From an uncultured Acidobacteriaceae bacterium (lineage in GTDB: Bacteria > Acidobacteriota > Terriglobia > Terriglobales > Acidobacteriaceae): DNA of 36,995 bases. The notes below the pieces were generated by a model, which had not been told where the DNA came from, did no database searches, and was given only the letters and a program-made list of their open reading frames with translations. Made by a program: the position numbers and the translations under genes. Shown here one piece after another: positions 1 through 7,032 of the stretch (its first letter is position 1; each line of letters starts with the position of its first letter). The stretch lies in contig CAIKND010000234.1 of the NCBI GenBank assembly GCA_903828675.1, positions 1 through 36,995 of the forward strand. Reading direction: 5' to 3'.

Positions 1-147
1 GTCGTCTTAACCGAAATCGCACCGAAAAACACACTGTCATCCGCAAACCGGCTCACCACCTGCGCGACACACTTCGAATACCTCCCCGGCAAACCGCTAA
101 GTTGGCTTTTGCGAAAACGCTATGACCGACACACTCCTAGGGAATAG
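1..147 (+). other. Open frame entering from the left edge, possible 3' end of a gene
   Basis: Frame 1 is open from the first base to a TAG at 145-147, and its first 33 or so codons favour G/C in the third position. It could be the last 48 residues of a gene that begins outside the window. No motif is recognisable, frame 3 is also open to 123, and the last codons run into repeat-like sequence. It may equally be spacer. Confidence 0.2.
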
Positions 148-153
148 GGATTA
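140..153. repeat. Two-copy GGGAATA-type heptamer
   Basis: GGGAATA followed by the variant GGGATTA. It is the same heptamer that is tandemly repeated nine times at 5966, so the unit is seeded at more than one place in this genome. Confidence 0.5.
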
Positions 154-199
154 GAAAAGCGCGAAGGTTGAGTGTAGTGCTTGGGGTGAACCCTCCAAG

Positions 200-215
200 G
201 TCCCAGATTCGGGAC
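200..215. repeat. Family B palindrome (GTCCC/GGGAC), copy 1
   Basis: GTCCC, a six-base AGATTC loop, then GGGAC. The arms resemble the longer palindrome at 21138-21163, and as there a family A hairpin follows downstream. Confidence 0.4.
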
Positions 216-273
216 ATGAGGCAATCGGCTTTCTTCCGCAGATGGTCGAAAACAGACAGACGGAAATTTTTGC

Positions 274-315
274 TGCCCCACCCATTCGCCAGAAACAAGG
301 CGAATGGATGGGGCA
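274..315. repeat. Family A spacer hairpin, copy 1
   Basis: Arms 274-290 and 299-315 pair almost perfectly around the loop AGAAACAA. The outer stem reads CCCCACCC against GGATGGGG and carries one C.A mismatch (281/308). The copies at 19775 and 21171 have the same mismatch at the same place but different inner stems. No T-run follows, so this is not a typical intrinsic terminator. It lies just past the 3' end of the glycosyltransferase gene. Confidence 0.75.
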
Positions 316-371
316 CGGTGCTTTGTTGCGTGAACGGACAGAGGGTGAATCCGGCTTTACCTAATGAGGAT

Positions 372-2375
372 CTATTTCAACGGCCGGTCGGTCCACATGG
401 CTTTGTCGGCGATGGATTGGACGGGGTAGAGGCGGCCGGCCAATAGCTGCTCGACCTTATTCTGGTTTACGTCTTCGGCGAAGATCCACTTGCGCTCGCC
501 GGTGCCCCATATTTTGGAGAGTTCGTCTTCGCTGATGTCGATTTTGGGAGCGTCGGGGTAGCAGGAGCCCCAGAGGAGCGTAGAGCCTTCGCCATGTTGT
601 CCGCAGGGCTGGGTGACGATGAGGGCCAGGTGGCCCTGAAGGAATTTGTGGGTGTAGAAGATGACCGAGGAGGCGTCTGACTCGTCGCCGTAGATGATGA
701 AGGTGTCGGCGGGAGAGCCCTTGGCGATGATGGTGTCAGCCAGTTGCTTGGAGCTGAGCATGGGCTGGAAGCGGGCAAAGGCGATGTGCGCGGCGATGAG
801 GAAGACCGTGAGCGTGAGGGCGACACTGACCGTGGCGGCGATGTGCTTGCCTTTAAGGCGCAGCAGCCAGCCAACGGCGGGGCCGATGAGAAGGGTGATG
901 GCGGCCAGGATTGCGGGCAGGCGAAGGGCGGCAAAGGAGGGGCCGGTCAGGTCAAACAGGTGAGACATGGAGAGGGTGTAGTCGCCGACAGCGCGATGCG
1001 CGAGCAGGGTGCCGATGTCAGAGACGTAGGGCAGATGGCGCGAGGTCCAGAGGCCCCAGCCGAGAGCGATGGCCGAGAGCACGCCGACGACGGCAAACAG
1101 CGCTTGCGCGCCGGTCAACCAAGCCGTGGAGAGCAGCGGGCTTGTGCCTTCAGGAGCGCCGTTGGGAACGCGCTTCTCTTCAATGCCGGCTACGACGGCG
1201 GCGATGAGGATGAACAGGGGCGGCCAGACCGGGAAGGTGTAGTACTCCTGGTTTGAGGAGAGCGAGAAGAAGAACAGGGTCCAGGCGGAAAACAGGCTCA
1301 GGAGCCAGATGGAACGCACGCGGAACTTGAGGCGGAAGACGTAGCTGGCGGCATCGTTGCGGGCGGCGTGGTCGAGGTAGAAATCGACGGTCTGCCCGGC
1401 ATCGCGATGGAGGTGCTGGAGCCAGTTGCGGCGGGTCTTCCAGGCGGCTACGAGGACGGCGGGGAGAAACAGGCTCCAGGGGAACAGCCAGACCAGGTGC
1501 AGAAGCCAATAGGCGGCAAAGGGGAGCTTGTTGTAGTCGTGGGGATAGCGGAGCGAGAAGAAGCGAAGGAAATGCTCGTTGACGAAGTAGAAGTAAAAGA
1601 AGCCGTGGACATTGCCGAGGGTGGGGTGGTTGCCGAACGGGTGTCCCTGATCGGGATTAAAGATGCCGCAGAGAATGTGCCAGGGCGCGGCGATGGCCAG
1701 GAAGAGCAGGAAGCCGGTGAAAGGCTTCATATCGCGCCAACGACGCCATTGGCCGGTGAGCAGCAGGTAGGGGACGGCGGCTCCTACAAAGAAGACTGGC
1801 GCGATGAAGCCTTTGGTGAGAAGCGCCAGGGCGACGCCGGCATACATCCAGTAAAAGCGGTTGTGGAGGTTCAGCTCCAGGCCGGTGATGAGGCCATAGA
1901 GGGCGACGAGCAGGAAGAAGCTTAGCTCGACCTCGGGAATGATGAATCGAGTGAAGAGGAACGGGCCAACCGAGGTGAGAACGCCCAGCGCGGCATAAAG
2001 GCCGGCGCGTGGACCCCAGGCGCGGCGTGCCCAAAGCCACGAAAGCCATACCAAGCCAAACATGGCCAAGGTGTTGGGCAGATGGGTGGAGAAGGTGCTC
2101 TCGCCGAAGATCTTGTAGCTGCCCGCGACCAGCCAGTAGGGCAGTGGCGGCTTCTCGATATAGCGGATGCCGTTGATCTTCGAGGTGATGAGGTCGCCTG
2201 TGTCTGCCATGTGCTGGGCAGCCTGGGCGTGTGCGGCATCCACGTCGTCGAGCAATGGGGGCGAGAAGAGGGAGCCAATCTGCACGGCGGCAAAGATGGC
2301 TACCAGGAGCAGCCAAACCGCGAGCGTGGAGGGGACAGACTGCGGGCGTTCAAGCGTGTTCGTGTCGTTTGTCAT
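372..2375 (-). CDS. ArnT/PMT-type membrane glycosyltransferase (GT-C fold)
   Basis: A 667-residue polytopic membrane protein. After a short cytoplasmic tail and a first membrane helix (about 19-37) comes the acidic pair D43-D44 at the start of the first external loop, where PMT/ArnT-family enzymes place their catalytic aspartates. The motif YIEKPPLPYW follows in the same loop, and about ten more hydrophobic segments precede a soluble C-terminal domain (about 560-667). Family members move a sugar from a polyprenyl-phosphate donor to lipid A, protein or other acceptors on the outer face of the inner membrane. The acceptor and donor here cannot be read from sequence, and no arn or lipid-A genes adjoin it. 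No clear Shine-Dalgarno is seen before the ATG, so the start is only the longest plausible one. Confidence 0.85.
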   Translation of the reverse strand: MTNDTNTLERPQSVPSTLAVWLLLVAIFAAVQIGSLFSPPLLDDVDAAHAQAAQHMADTGDLITSKINGIRYIEKPPLPYWLVAGSYKIFGESTFSTHLPNTLAMFGLVWLSWLWARRAWGPRAGLYAALGVLTSVGPFLFTRFIIPEVELSFFLLVALYGLITGLELNLHNRFYWMYAGVALALLTKGFIAPVFFVGAAVPYLLLTGQWRRWRDMKPFTGFLLFLAIAAPWHILCGIFNPDQGHPFGNHPTLGNVHGFFYFYFVNEHFLRFFSLRYPHDYNKLPFAAYWLLHLVWLFPWSLFLPAVLVAAWKTRRNWLQHLHRDAGQTVDFYLDHAARNDAASYVFRLKFRVRSIWLLSLFSAWTLFFFSLSSNQEYYTFPVWPPLFILIAAVVAGIEEKRVPNGAPEGTSPLLSTAWLTGAQALFAVVGVLSAIALGWGLWTSRHLPYVSDIGTLLAHRAVGDYTLSMSHLFDLTGPSFAALRLPAILAAITLLIGPAVGWLLRLKGKHIAATVSVALTLTVFLIAAHIAFARFQPMLSSKQLADTIIAKGSPADTFIIYGDESDASSVIFYTHKFLQGHLALIVTQPCGQHGEGSTLLWGSCYPDAPKIDISEDELSKIWGTGERKWIFAEDVNQNKVEQLLAGRLYPVQSIADKAMWTDRPLK

Positions 2376-2558
2376 GGTAGATTAGGCCGTCTTGACAAGG
2401 ATAACAGTTGGGTTTCCGGGCGACGGTTAGCGATTTGTTGCTGGAGATGCGGGAGTACCGCTATTTCCGGGAGACGACTCCGGCCCCCTTAACTCGTTCC
2501 CTGCTACAACGGTAACGAACGGGAACGTATTAGGGCCGTACAGCGTAAACCTTCATTC

Positions 2559-3524
2559 ATGAGATATTCACGCACTCTTATGCGCTGGGGCGGTATCGTC
2601 GTTGCGATCTGGCTCGTTGCCTGCGCTCTGATCGGCGTGCAGGCTGGGGAATGGGCATTGCACCCAGGCAGGCACGAACTGAAGTCGGAGACGAAAGCAC
2701 TGGCCAAGGCGGTCGCGGACCGGAATCGGGCGGCATTGGCGGACGTTGCCGTTACGGCAAAGGATGGGGTGACGCTACGCGGTTGGAGCATACGGCCCCT
2801 TAATTCGAATGGTGATGTGGTAATTCTTCTTCACGGCCATACGGACAACCGGGCGGGCATGCTGGGTAATGCCGATATGCTGCTGCGGCATGGATATGCG
2901 GTGCTGCTGCCAGATGCGAGGGCTCACGGGCAGAGCGGCGGGGACCTGGCAACCTACGGGGTCAAAGAAGCGGACGATGTGAGGCGGTGGTTTGGTTGGA
3001 TTGAGCAGTCGGAGAATCCGCGCTGCATCGATGGATTGGGAGATTCGATGGGTGCCGCGCAACTACTCGAATCCCTAAATGCCGAGCATGGATTCTGCGC
3101 CGTGGTCGCCGAGTCACCATTCGCCAGCTTCAGAGAGGCTTCCTATGACCGGTTGGGGGAGAAGGTTCATGCCCGTGCATGGGTGGGACGGACACTATTT
3201 CGTCCCGCCGTGGATGCGGGTTTTTTATATGCGAGATGGAATTACGACGTAGATCTTGACCAGGCCTCACCTGAGAGCGCGGTGGCGGCCAGTAAAGTTC
3301 CCGTACTTCTGATCCATGGGCGGAAAGACACAAATCTTCCTCCGCGCCATTCTGAAAGGATTTTGGAGCTCAATTCTTCGCGGAATCCGGAAGTGATCTT
3401 ATGGGAGCCTGCGGAGGCAGGGCACTGCGGTGCGGCCGGAGCAGAGCCGCGGGAATATGAGCGGCGGGTGGTGGAGTGGTTTGAGAGCCACGACGCGACA
3501 GGAGTTGCTGTCAAAGGGCGCTGA
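2559..3524 (+). CDS. Membrane-anchored alpha/beta hydrolase
   Basis: A 321-residue protein with one N-terminal membrane or signal helix (about 10-29) and a complete alpha/beta-hydrolase core. The oxyanion-hole motif LLHGHTDN lies at 90-97, the nucleophile elbow GDSMGA holds S163, the acid is probably D257 in GRKDTNLPP, and the histidine is H289 in AEAGHC. The layout is that of the YqkD/YfhR-like group (serine hydrolase_4/BAAT-like) of extracytoplasmic or membrane-facing hydrolases. The substrate is unknown. It is divergent from the glycosyltransferase upstream with a 183-bp spacer. The ATG at 2559 has no strong ribosome site; an in-frame ATG seven codons later is an alternative. Confidence 0.85.
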   Translation: MRYSRTLMRWGGIVVAIWLVACALIGVQAGEWALHPGRHELKSETKALAKAVADRNRAALADVAVTAKDGVTLRGWSIRPLNSNGDVVILLHGHTDNRAGMLGNADMLLRHGYAVLLPDARAHGQSGGDLATYGVKEADDVRRWFGWIEQSENPRCIDGLGDSMGAAQLLESLNAEHGFCAVVAESPFASFREASYDRLGEKVHARAWVGRTLFRPAVDAGFLYARWNYDVDLDQASPESAVAASKVPVLLIHGRKDTNLPPRHSERILELNSSRNPEVILWEPAEAGHCGAAGAEPREYERRVVEWFESHDATGVAVKGR

Positions 3525-3615
3525 AGTAGGCGCATAAAAGCGGCATAAGCTTCGTTGCAAGAACTCCGAAAAGCATCGTTCAGGGGTGAAGCCAGCGCAC
3601 GTTAGCTGAATTCGT

Positions 3616-3635
3616 GTATGGGATGAAGCCCATAC
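3616..3635. repeat. Short perfect hairpin in the spacer before ppx
   Basis: GTATGGG, loop ATGAAG, CCCATAC: a perfect 7-bp stem in the 235-bp spacer between the hydrolase and ppx. It is not followed by T residues. Role unknown; it could be a repeat remnant. Confidence 0.4.
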
Positions 3636-3759
3636 CCTTCGCCGCATCACGTGTTCCGATGCTCCGATAGGTCGACCGCCTACGCCAGCGACACGGCCTG
3701 TTCGTGTATCTTGGCCCCAGAAGCTTGATTTCTTTCCCCGGAGAGTGCCGCAGACGCCT

Positions 3760-5373
3760 ATGCCCATTTTTGCTGCTGTCGATATTGGTTCGAACTCCTG
3801 CAGGTTGAAGATTGCCAAGGTGGTGGCGCACCGGCTGAAGACGCTGGCCGAGGATCGCGAAGTAACGCGGCTGGGGGCGAGCGTGTTCGAGTCGGGACTG
3901 GTGTCTCCGGAGGCAATGGCGCTAACGCTGCGGGCTCTGAAGCGGTTTCAGCGGACAGTGCAGGCGCACGGGGTGGACCAGATTCGCGTGGTGGCTACGT
4001 CAGCCATGCGCGATGCGCGCAACGGGGCGGCGTTTCAGACCTGGGTGAAGGCAGAAACCGGCTGGAACATGGAGATCATCTCGGGCCTCGAAGAAGGAAG
4101 GCTGATCCATCTGGGTCTGATGGCGCTGGGCACGGCCAAGGGCGAGCAAGGGTTGGGCGGACGGGTTCTGCTGATGGATCTGGGCGGGGGAAGCTGCGAG
4201 ATTACTCTCTCGGAACACAAGCGGATCAAGGAGACAATCAGTGTTCCGCTGGGCGCGGTACGGCTGACCGAGCAGTTTTTGCAGTCGGACCCGGCCCCGG
4301 CGGACGGCCTGGCGCGCATGCGGCAGTTGATTGTGCGCGAGCTGAGGAAGGCTCACCGGAAGATTCAGCCGGGGAGGGTGTCGCTGGCGATCGCCACGTC
4401 GGGTACGGCGGCTGCGCTGGCGGAGGCTTGCATAATCAAGCCGGCAGGACAGCGGGCGAGCAAGGCAGCGACGAAAAGCGCAGGGAAGCGGGTTGCGGCC
4501 GGGACTGCCGGACTGACTCTCTCCTCTGGCATGTCGGGACTGGCGCCCACAGCAGCGGTGCGCAAGCTGGCAACGCGGCTGGCCAAGCTGGCTTTGCCGG
4601 AGCGGGAGGCGGTGCCGGGTATCGGGCCGCGACGGGCAGAGATTATTGTGGCCGGGGCGCAGGTTTACGCCGAGCTGCTGGAGAGCTTCGGACTGAAAGG
4701 GTTCAAGTATTCGCCGCTGGGGTTGCGCGACGGGATTCTGGCGCAGATGCTGGCCGAGCAGGATGCGCGGGCAACGGCGCACGAGCAGTTCGAGCACGAG
4801 CGGTGGGAGAGCGTGCTGGCCACCGCGCGACGCTACGGGGTGGATACGAAACAGTCGGAGCCGGTGCGGGCGCACGCGGTGCAACTTTTCAAAGAGCTGA
4901 AGGCGCTGCATCAACTGCCTGCGGAGTATGAGAGCTGGCTGGCCACGGCGGCCATGCTGCGCGATACCGGCAAGTTCATCAACCACCAGGGACACCACCG
5001 GCACACGCAGTACATTGTTTCGAGCTCAGAGATTTACGGGTATACACAACTCCACCGGACGGTGGTGTCGGCGATTGCGCGCTACCTGGGCAAGAGCCGT
5101 CCGCAGCCCGGAGACCGGGCGCTCAGAAACATTCCGGCGGAGGAGCACAAGAATGTTCAGCGGGCGGTGGTGCTGCTGCGGCTGGCGGTGGCGCTGAATC
5201 AGGATCGCGCCAGCGATGTGCTGCGGGTAGCGGTGAAGACTTATCCGAAGCGGATCTACCTGGAAGTGCAGCCGGGGCGGACGGGCGCGGAGTTGGAGCT
5301 GTGGTCGCTCAGGAAAGAGGCCGACTACTTCCGCGAGGTTTTTGGGCGGGAGCTTTTTGCCACGCTGGCATAG
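3760..5373 (+). CDS. ppx: Exopolyphosphatase / guanosine pentaphosphatase (Ppx/GppA family)
   Basis: Removes terminal phosphate from polyphosphate or pppGpp in the cytoplasm. The N-terminal half is an ASKHA-fold phosphatase: VDIGSNSCRLKI at residues 6-17, VATSAMRDARN, ISGLEEGRL with the catalytic-type glutamate, LLMDLGGGSCEITL, then SPLGLRDGIL. The C-terminal third is HD-like (AAMLRDTGKFINHQGHHRH), as in long Ppx proteins, giving about 537 residues. An Ala/Lys-rich insertion at about 226-263 is unusual. A GTG at 3745 gives five extra residues but abuts the GGAGA at 3740-3744; the ATG at 3760 puts the VDIGSNS motif at the usual distance and is preferred, although its spacing is long. Its 3' end overlaps sixA on the other strand, and ppk1 lies about 1.7 kb away, consistent with a polyphosphate locus. 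Confidence 0.92.
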   Translation: MPIFAAVDIGSNSCRLKIAKVVAHRLKTLAEDREVTRLGASVFESGLVSPEAMALTLRALKRFQRTVQAHGVDQIRVVATSAMRDARNGAAFQTWVKAETGWNMEIISGLEEGRLIHLGLMALGTAKGEQGLGGRVLLMDLGGGSCEITLSEHKRIKETISVPLGAVRLTEQFLQSDPAPADGLARMRQLIVRELRKAHRKIQPGRVSLAIATSGTAAALAEACIIKPAGQRASKAATKSAGKRVAAGTAGLTLSSGMSGLAPTAAVRKLATRLAKLALPEREAVPGIGPRRAEIIVAGAQVYAELLESFGLKGFKYSPLGLRDGILAQMLAEQDARATAHEQFEHERWESVLATARRYGVDTKQSEPVRAHAVQLFKELKALHQLPAEYESWLATAAMLRDTGKFINHQGHHRHTQYIVSSSEIYGYTQLHRTVVSAIARYLGKSRPQPGDRALRNIPAEEHKNVQRAVVLLRLAVALNQDRASDVLRVAVKTYPKRIYLEVQPGRTGAELELWSLRKEADYFREVFGRELFATLA

Positions 5374-5852
5374 AGGGAACGGGCCATGCGCGGATCGATG
5401 AGCCACTGCAAGCGCGGTGGATGGCGGTCCAGATCGACGCGGGCGATGGAGCCTTTGCGCATGCGGATGGCGGCTCCGCCGTTACCGGTGATGAGGCGGC
5501 CAAGGAACTGGAAGAGGTTGGGGTTGTGGCCCACGGCCAGCACGCCTTCGCGGTTGGAGTACTTGGCCAGCATGTTCTGAAAGTCGGAGTAGTCCCCATC
5601 GGGTCCGAGGGAGGGACTGATTTCGACTTTGGCGTCGTAGCCAAGCTCAGTGCCGACAAACTGCGCGGTTTGCAGTGCGCGCTTGAGCGGGCTGGAGACG
5701 ATCAGGTCCACCTGGACCTTGAGCGAGCCGAGCATGCGCGCCATGAGCATGCACTGCTCTTTTCCTTCTTTGATGAGCGAGCGCTTGGCGTCGAGGGCAG
5801 GGTTGTCGCGGATCAATCCGGCGTTGGCGTGGCGCATCAGGTAGAGAATCAT
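5325..5852 (-). CDS. sixA: SixA-type phosphohistidine phosphatase (histidine phosphatase family)
   Basis: A 175-residue branch-2 type histidine phosphatase. The family signature is at the extreme N-terminus (LMRHANAG, with R7-H8 as phospho-acceptor motif), followed by SSPLKRALQTA (R58) and the second histidine in AVGHNPN (H109). SixA enzymes remove phosphate from phosphohistidine, in E. coli acting on phosphotransfer proteins; the target here is unknown. The start at 5852 was chosen because the RHA motif then sits at the family position. An upstream ATG at 5915 would add 21 residues without homology. Neither start has a good ribosome site. The last 49 bp (5325-5373) overlap the end of ppx in tail-to-tail orientation, so the transcripts are complementary there. 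Confidence 0.88.
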   Translation of the reverse strand: MILYLMRHANAGLIRDNPALDAKRSLIKEGKEQCMLMARMLGSLKVQVDLIVSSPLKRALQTAQFVGTELGYDAKVEISPSLGPDGDYSDFQNMLAKYSNREGVLAVGHNPNLFQFLGRLITGNGGAAIRMRKGSIARVDLDRHPPRLQWLIDPRMARSLYASVAKSSRPKTSRK

Positions 5853-5965
5853 AACGAATAGTTCGGCAGGGGGAATAAGGCGGCCCGGCCAGCTCCAGAG
5901 AAACGATATTAACACGAATGTAACAATTCAAACGACCATAAAGCGTCTTTTGTATTGGGCTTAGG

Positions 5966-6032
5966 GGGAATAGGGAATAGGGAATAGGGAATAGGGAATA
6001 GGGAATAGGGAATAGGGAATAGGGAATAGGGA
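5966..6032. repeat. Tandem heptamer repeat (GGGAATA)9
   Basis: Nine perfect head-to-tail GGGAATA units (5966-6028) and a partial tenth. The array lies in the spacer about 114 bp upstream of the sixA start and about 60 bp from the 3' end of the next minus-strand gene. Perfect identity of units implies recent slippage or active copy-number change. Confidence 0.95.
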
Positions 6033-6062
6033 GACGGTGTGGTCCGGGTTCTTGCTATCCCA

Positions 6063-6081
6063 GGTCTCAAAAAGCGAGACC
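6063..6081. repeat. Family B palindrome, copy 2
   Basis: GGTCTC, loop AAAAAGC, GAGACC. Preceded by ATCCCA as at 21135, and with nearly the same A-rich loop as that copy, but with compensating arm changes (C to T on one side, G to A on the other). Confidence 0.6.
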
Positions 6082-6094
6082 GATTCGGCTTCGC

Positions 6095-6388
6095 TCAGGG
6101 CCGGCTCTCGGGCGCCCCGCGCGTGAAAACCCTACGTGCCAGCCACTGTGATAACGCGCCGAGCGCAAATAAAAGGAATGCGTTCGCAATCAGCCCTGGG
6201 ATTACGGTTTGGCCGTCCAGGTCGTACCACGGTCTGGCTAACCAAATGAAGGGAATCCATTCGAACCCCATTTGTTCTGGCGTGGCAGTTATCCAAGTAA
6301 AAAGAAAAAGTCCGATCACGACGAGAACATAGCCTAAGGCGAAATACACCCCAAATCGAACTGGAGTTGCTTTTCCGTTGGTGCTCAT
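6095..6388 (-). CDS. Small two-helix membrane protein, unknown function
   Basis: A 97-residue protein with membrane helices at about 12-33 (FGVYFALGYVLVVIGLFLF) and about 62-84, separated by a tryptophan-rich loop (FEWIPFIWLARPWYDLDG). A strong ribosome site, GGAGGAAG, precedes the ATG by a few bases, which supports real translation. It follows the membrane protein starting at 6760 with an 18-bp gap, so the two are probably cotranscribed. No family was recognised. The GC content is lower than that of the neighbouring enzyme genes. Confidence 0.7.
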   Translation of the reverse strand: MSTNGKATPVRFGVYFALGYVLVVIGLFLFTWITATPEQMGFEWIPFIWLARPWYDLDGQTVIPGLIANAFLLFALGALSQWLARRVFTRGAPESRP

Positions 6389-6406
6389 GTGGCTTCCTCC
6401 GAAGAC

Positions 6407-6760
6407 CTATTCATGAGGAGGGCGACAAGCCAGTCTTAAGAGGAACAGGATTGGCCAGCTGAGTATCCCAAACACGGCATAAAGCACTACATTTCCGAGA
6501 ACAGCTAAGGCATAAAAAAACAAAAAAGCTGCAGTCGAAGGATTTGGAGTATCCAGTCCCATCAATAGTCTGGAAGTTGGCCACCAACTAAACATCACTG
6601 CTACAGTTCCCATGTGCGCTCTGAAAATGAGAAAGGGGAGCACATAGAGAGCGGGGACAACAAGGCCCAGTATTCCGAATATAAAAATCCATTTCCGGAA
6701 TGACACGTCGCTCAAGAAAACGACGAAACGCCGAATTGTAGTAGATATCAGAGTGAACAT
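6407..6760 (-). CDS. Small membrane protein, unknown function
   Basis: A 117-residue protein with a basic N-terminus (TTIRRF), a helix at about 24-46 (WIFIFGILGLVVPALYVLPF) and a long hydrophobic segment or two helices at about 78-112. An AAGG about nine bases before the ATG may serve as ribosome site. It is probably the first gene of a two-gene unit with the small membrane protein ending at 6095. Base composition is AT-richer than in the flanking enzyme genes, which hints at lower expression or acquisition. No homologous family is recognised. Confidence 0.65.
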   Translation of the reverse strand: MFTLISTTIRRFVVFLSDVSFRKWIFIFGILGLVVPALYVLPFLIFRAHMGTVAVMFSWWPTSRLLMGLDTPNPSTAAFLFFYALAVLGNVVLYAVFGILSWPILFLLRLACRPPHE

Positions 6761-7032
6761 AGGTGACAGCCTTGTCTGTCGACACTGGTCAGCATAAGAA
6801 GCTTTCGACTCCGCAAGAAATCAGTTCCGGTCCACACAAGTGCCTCGAACTTGTTTGATTAGTACGGATGCAGGATCCATTCCGGAGTTGGGCAGTAAGA
6901 GAATTGGCGACCCTAACTTATGTGCCAATTAAATTGTAGGTGTAGCGGATGGCGTGCCTGGAATTTATACGGAGGTTGAAACCACTGCATCCATCTGGGC
7001 TCCGTTCTTTAAAAGAACTCTTCATGAATCCG

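Noticed and set aside
274..315. Family A hairpin as terminator of the glycosyltransferase gene
   Set aside because: In the gene's direction the hairpin is followed by an A-run rather than a T-run, and similar hairpins occur in spacers irrespective of gene ends.
168..446. A 92-codon frame at the left end
   Set aside because: It runs through two palindromic repeats and into the 3' end of the glycosyltransferase gene and has no protein-like features.
2495..2527. Inverted repeat CGTTCCC / GGGAACG upstream of the hydrolase
   Set aside because: Seven-base arms 19 bp apart are expected by chance at this scale; no regulator gene is nearby. Could be an operator, but evidence is too thin.
5966..6032. 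CRISPR-like array
   Set aside because: Units are contiguous 7-mers with no spacers; it is a simple tandem repeat.
7004..7018. GTTCTT-TAA-AAGAAC hairpin after ppk1 as terminator
   Set aside because: Short AT-rich stem without a T-tract in the ppk1 direction.
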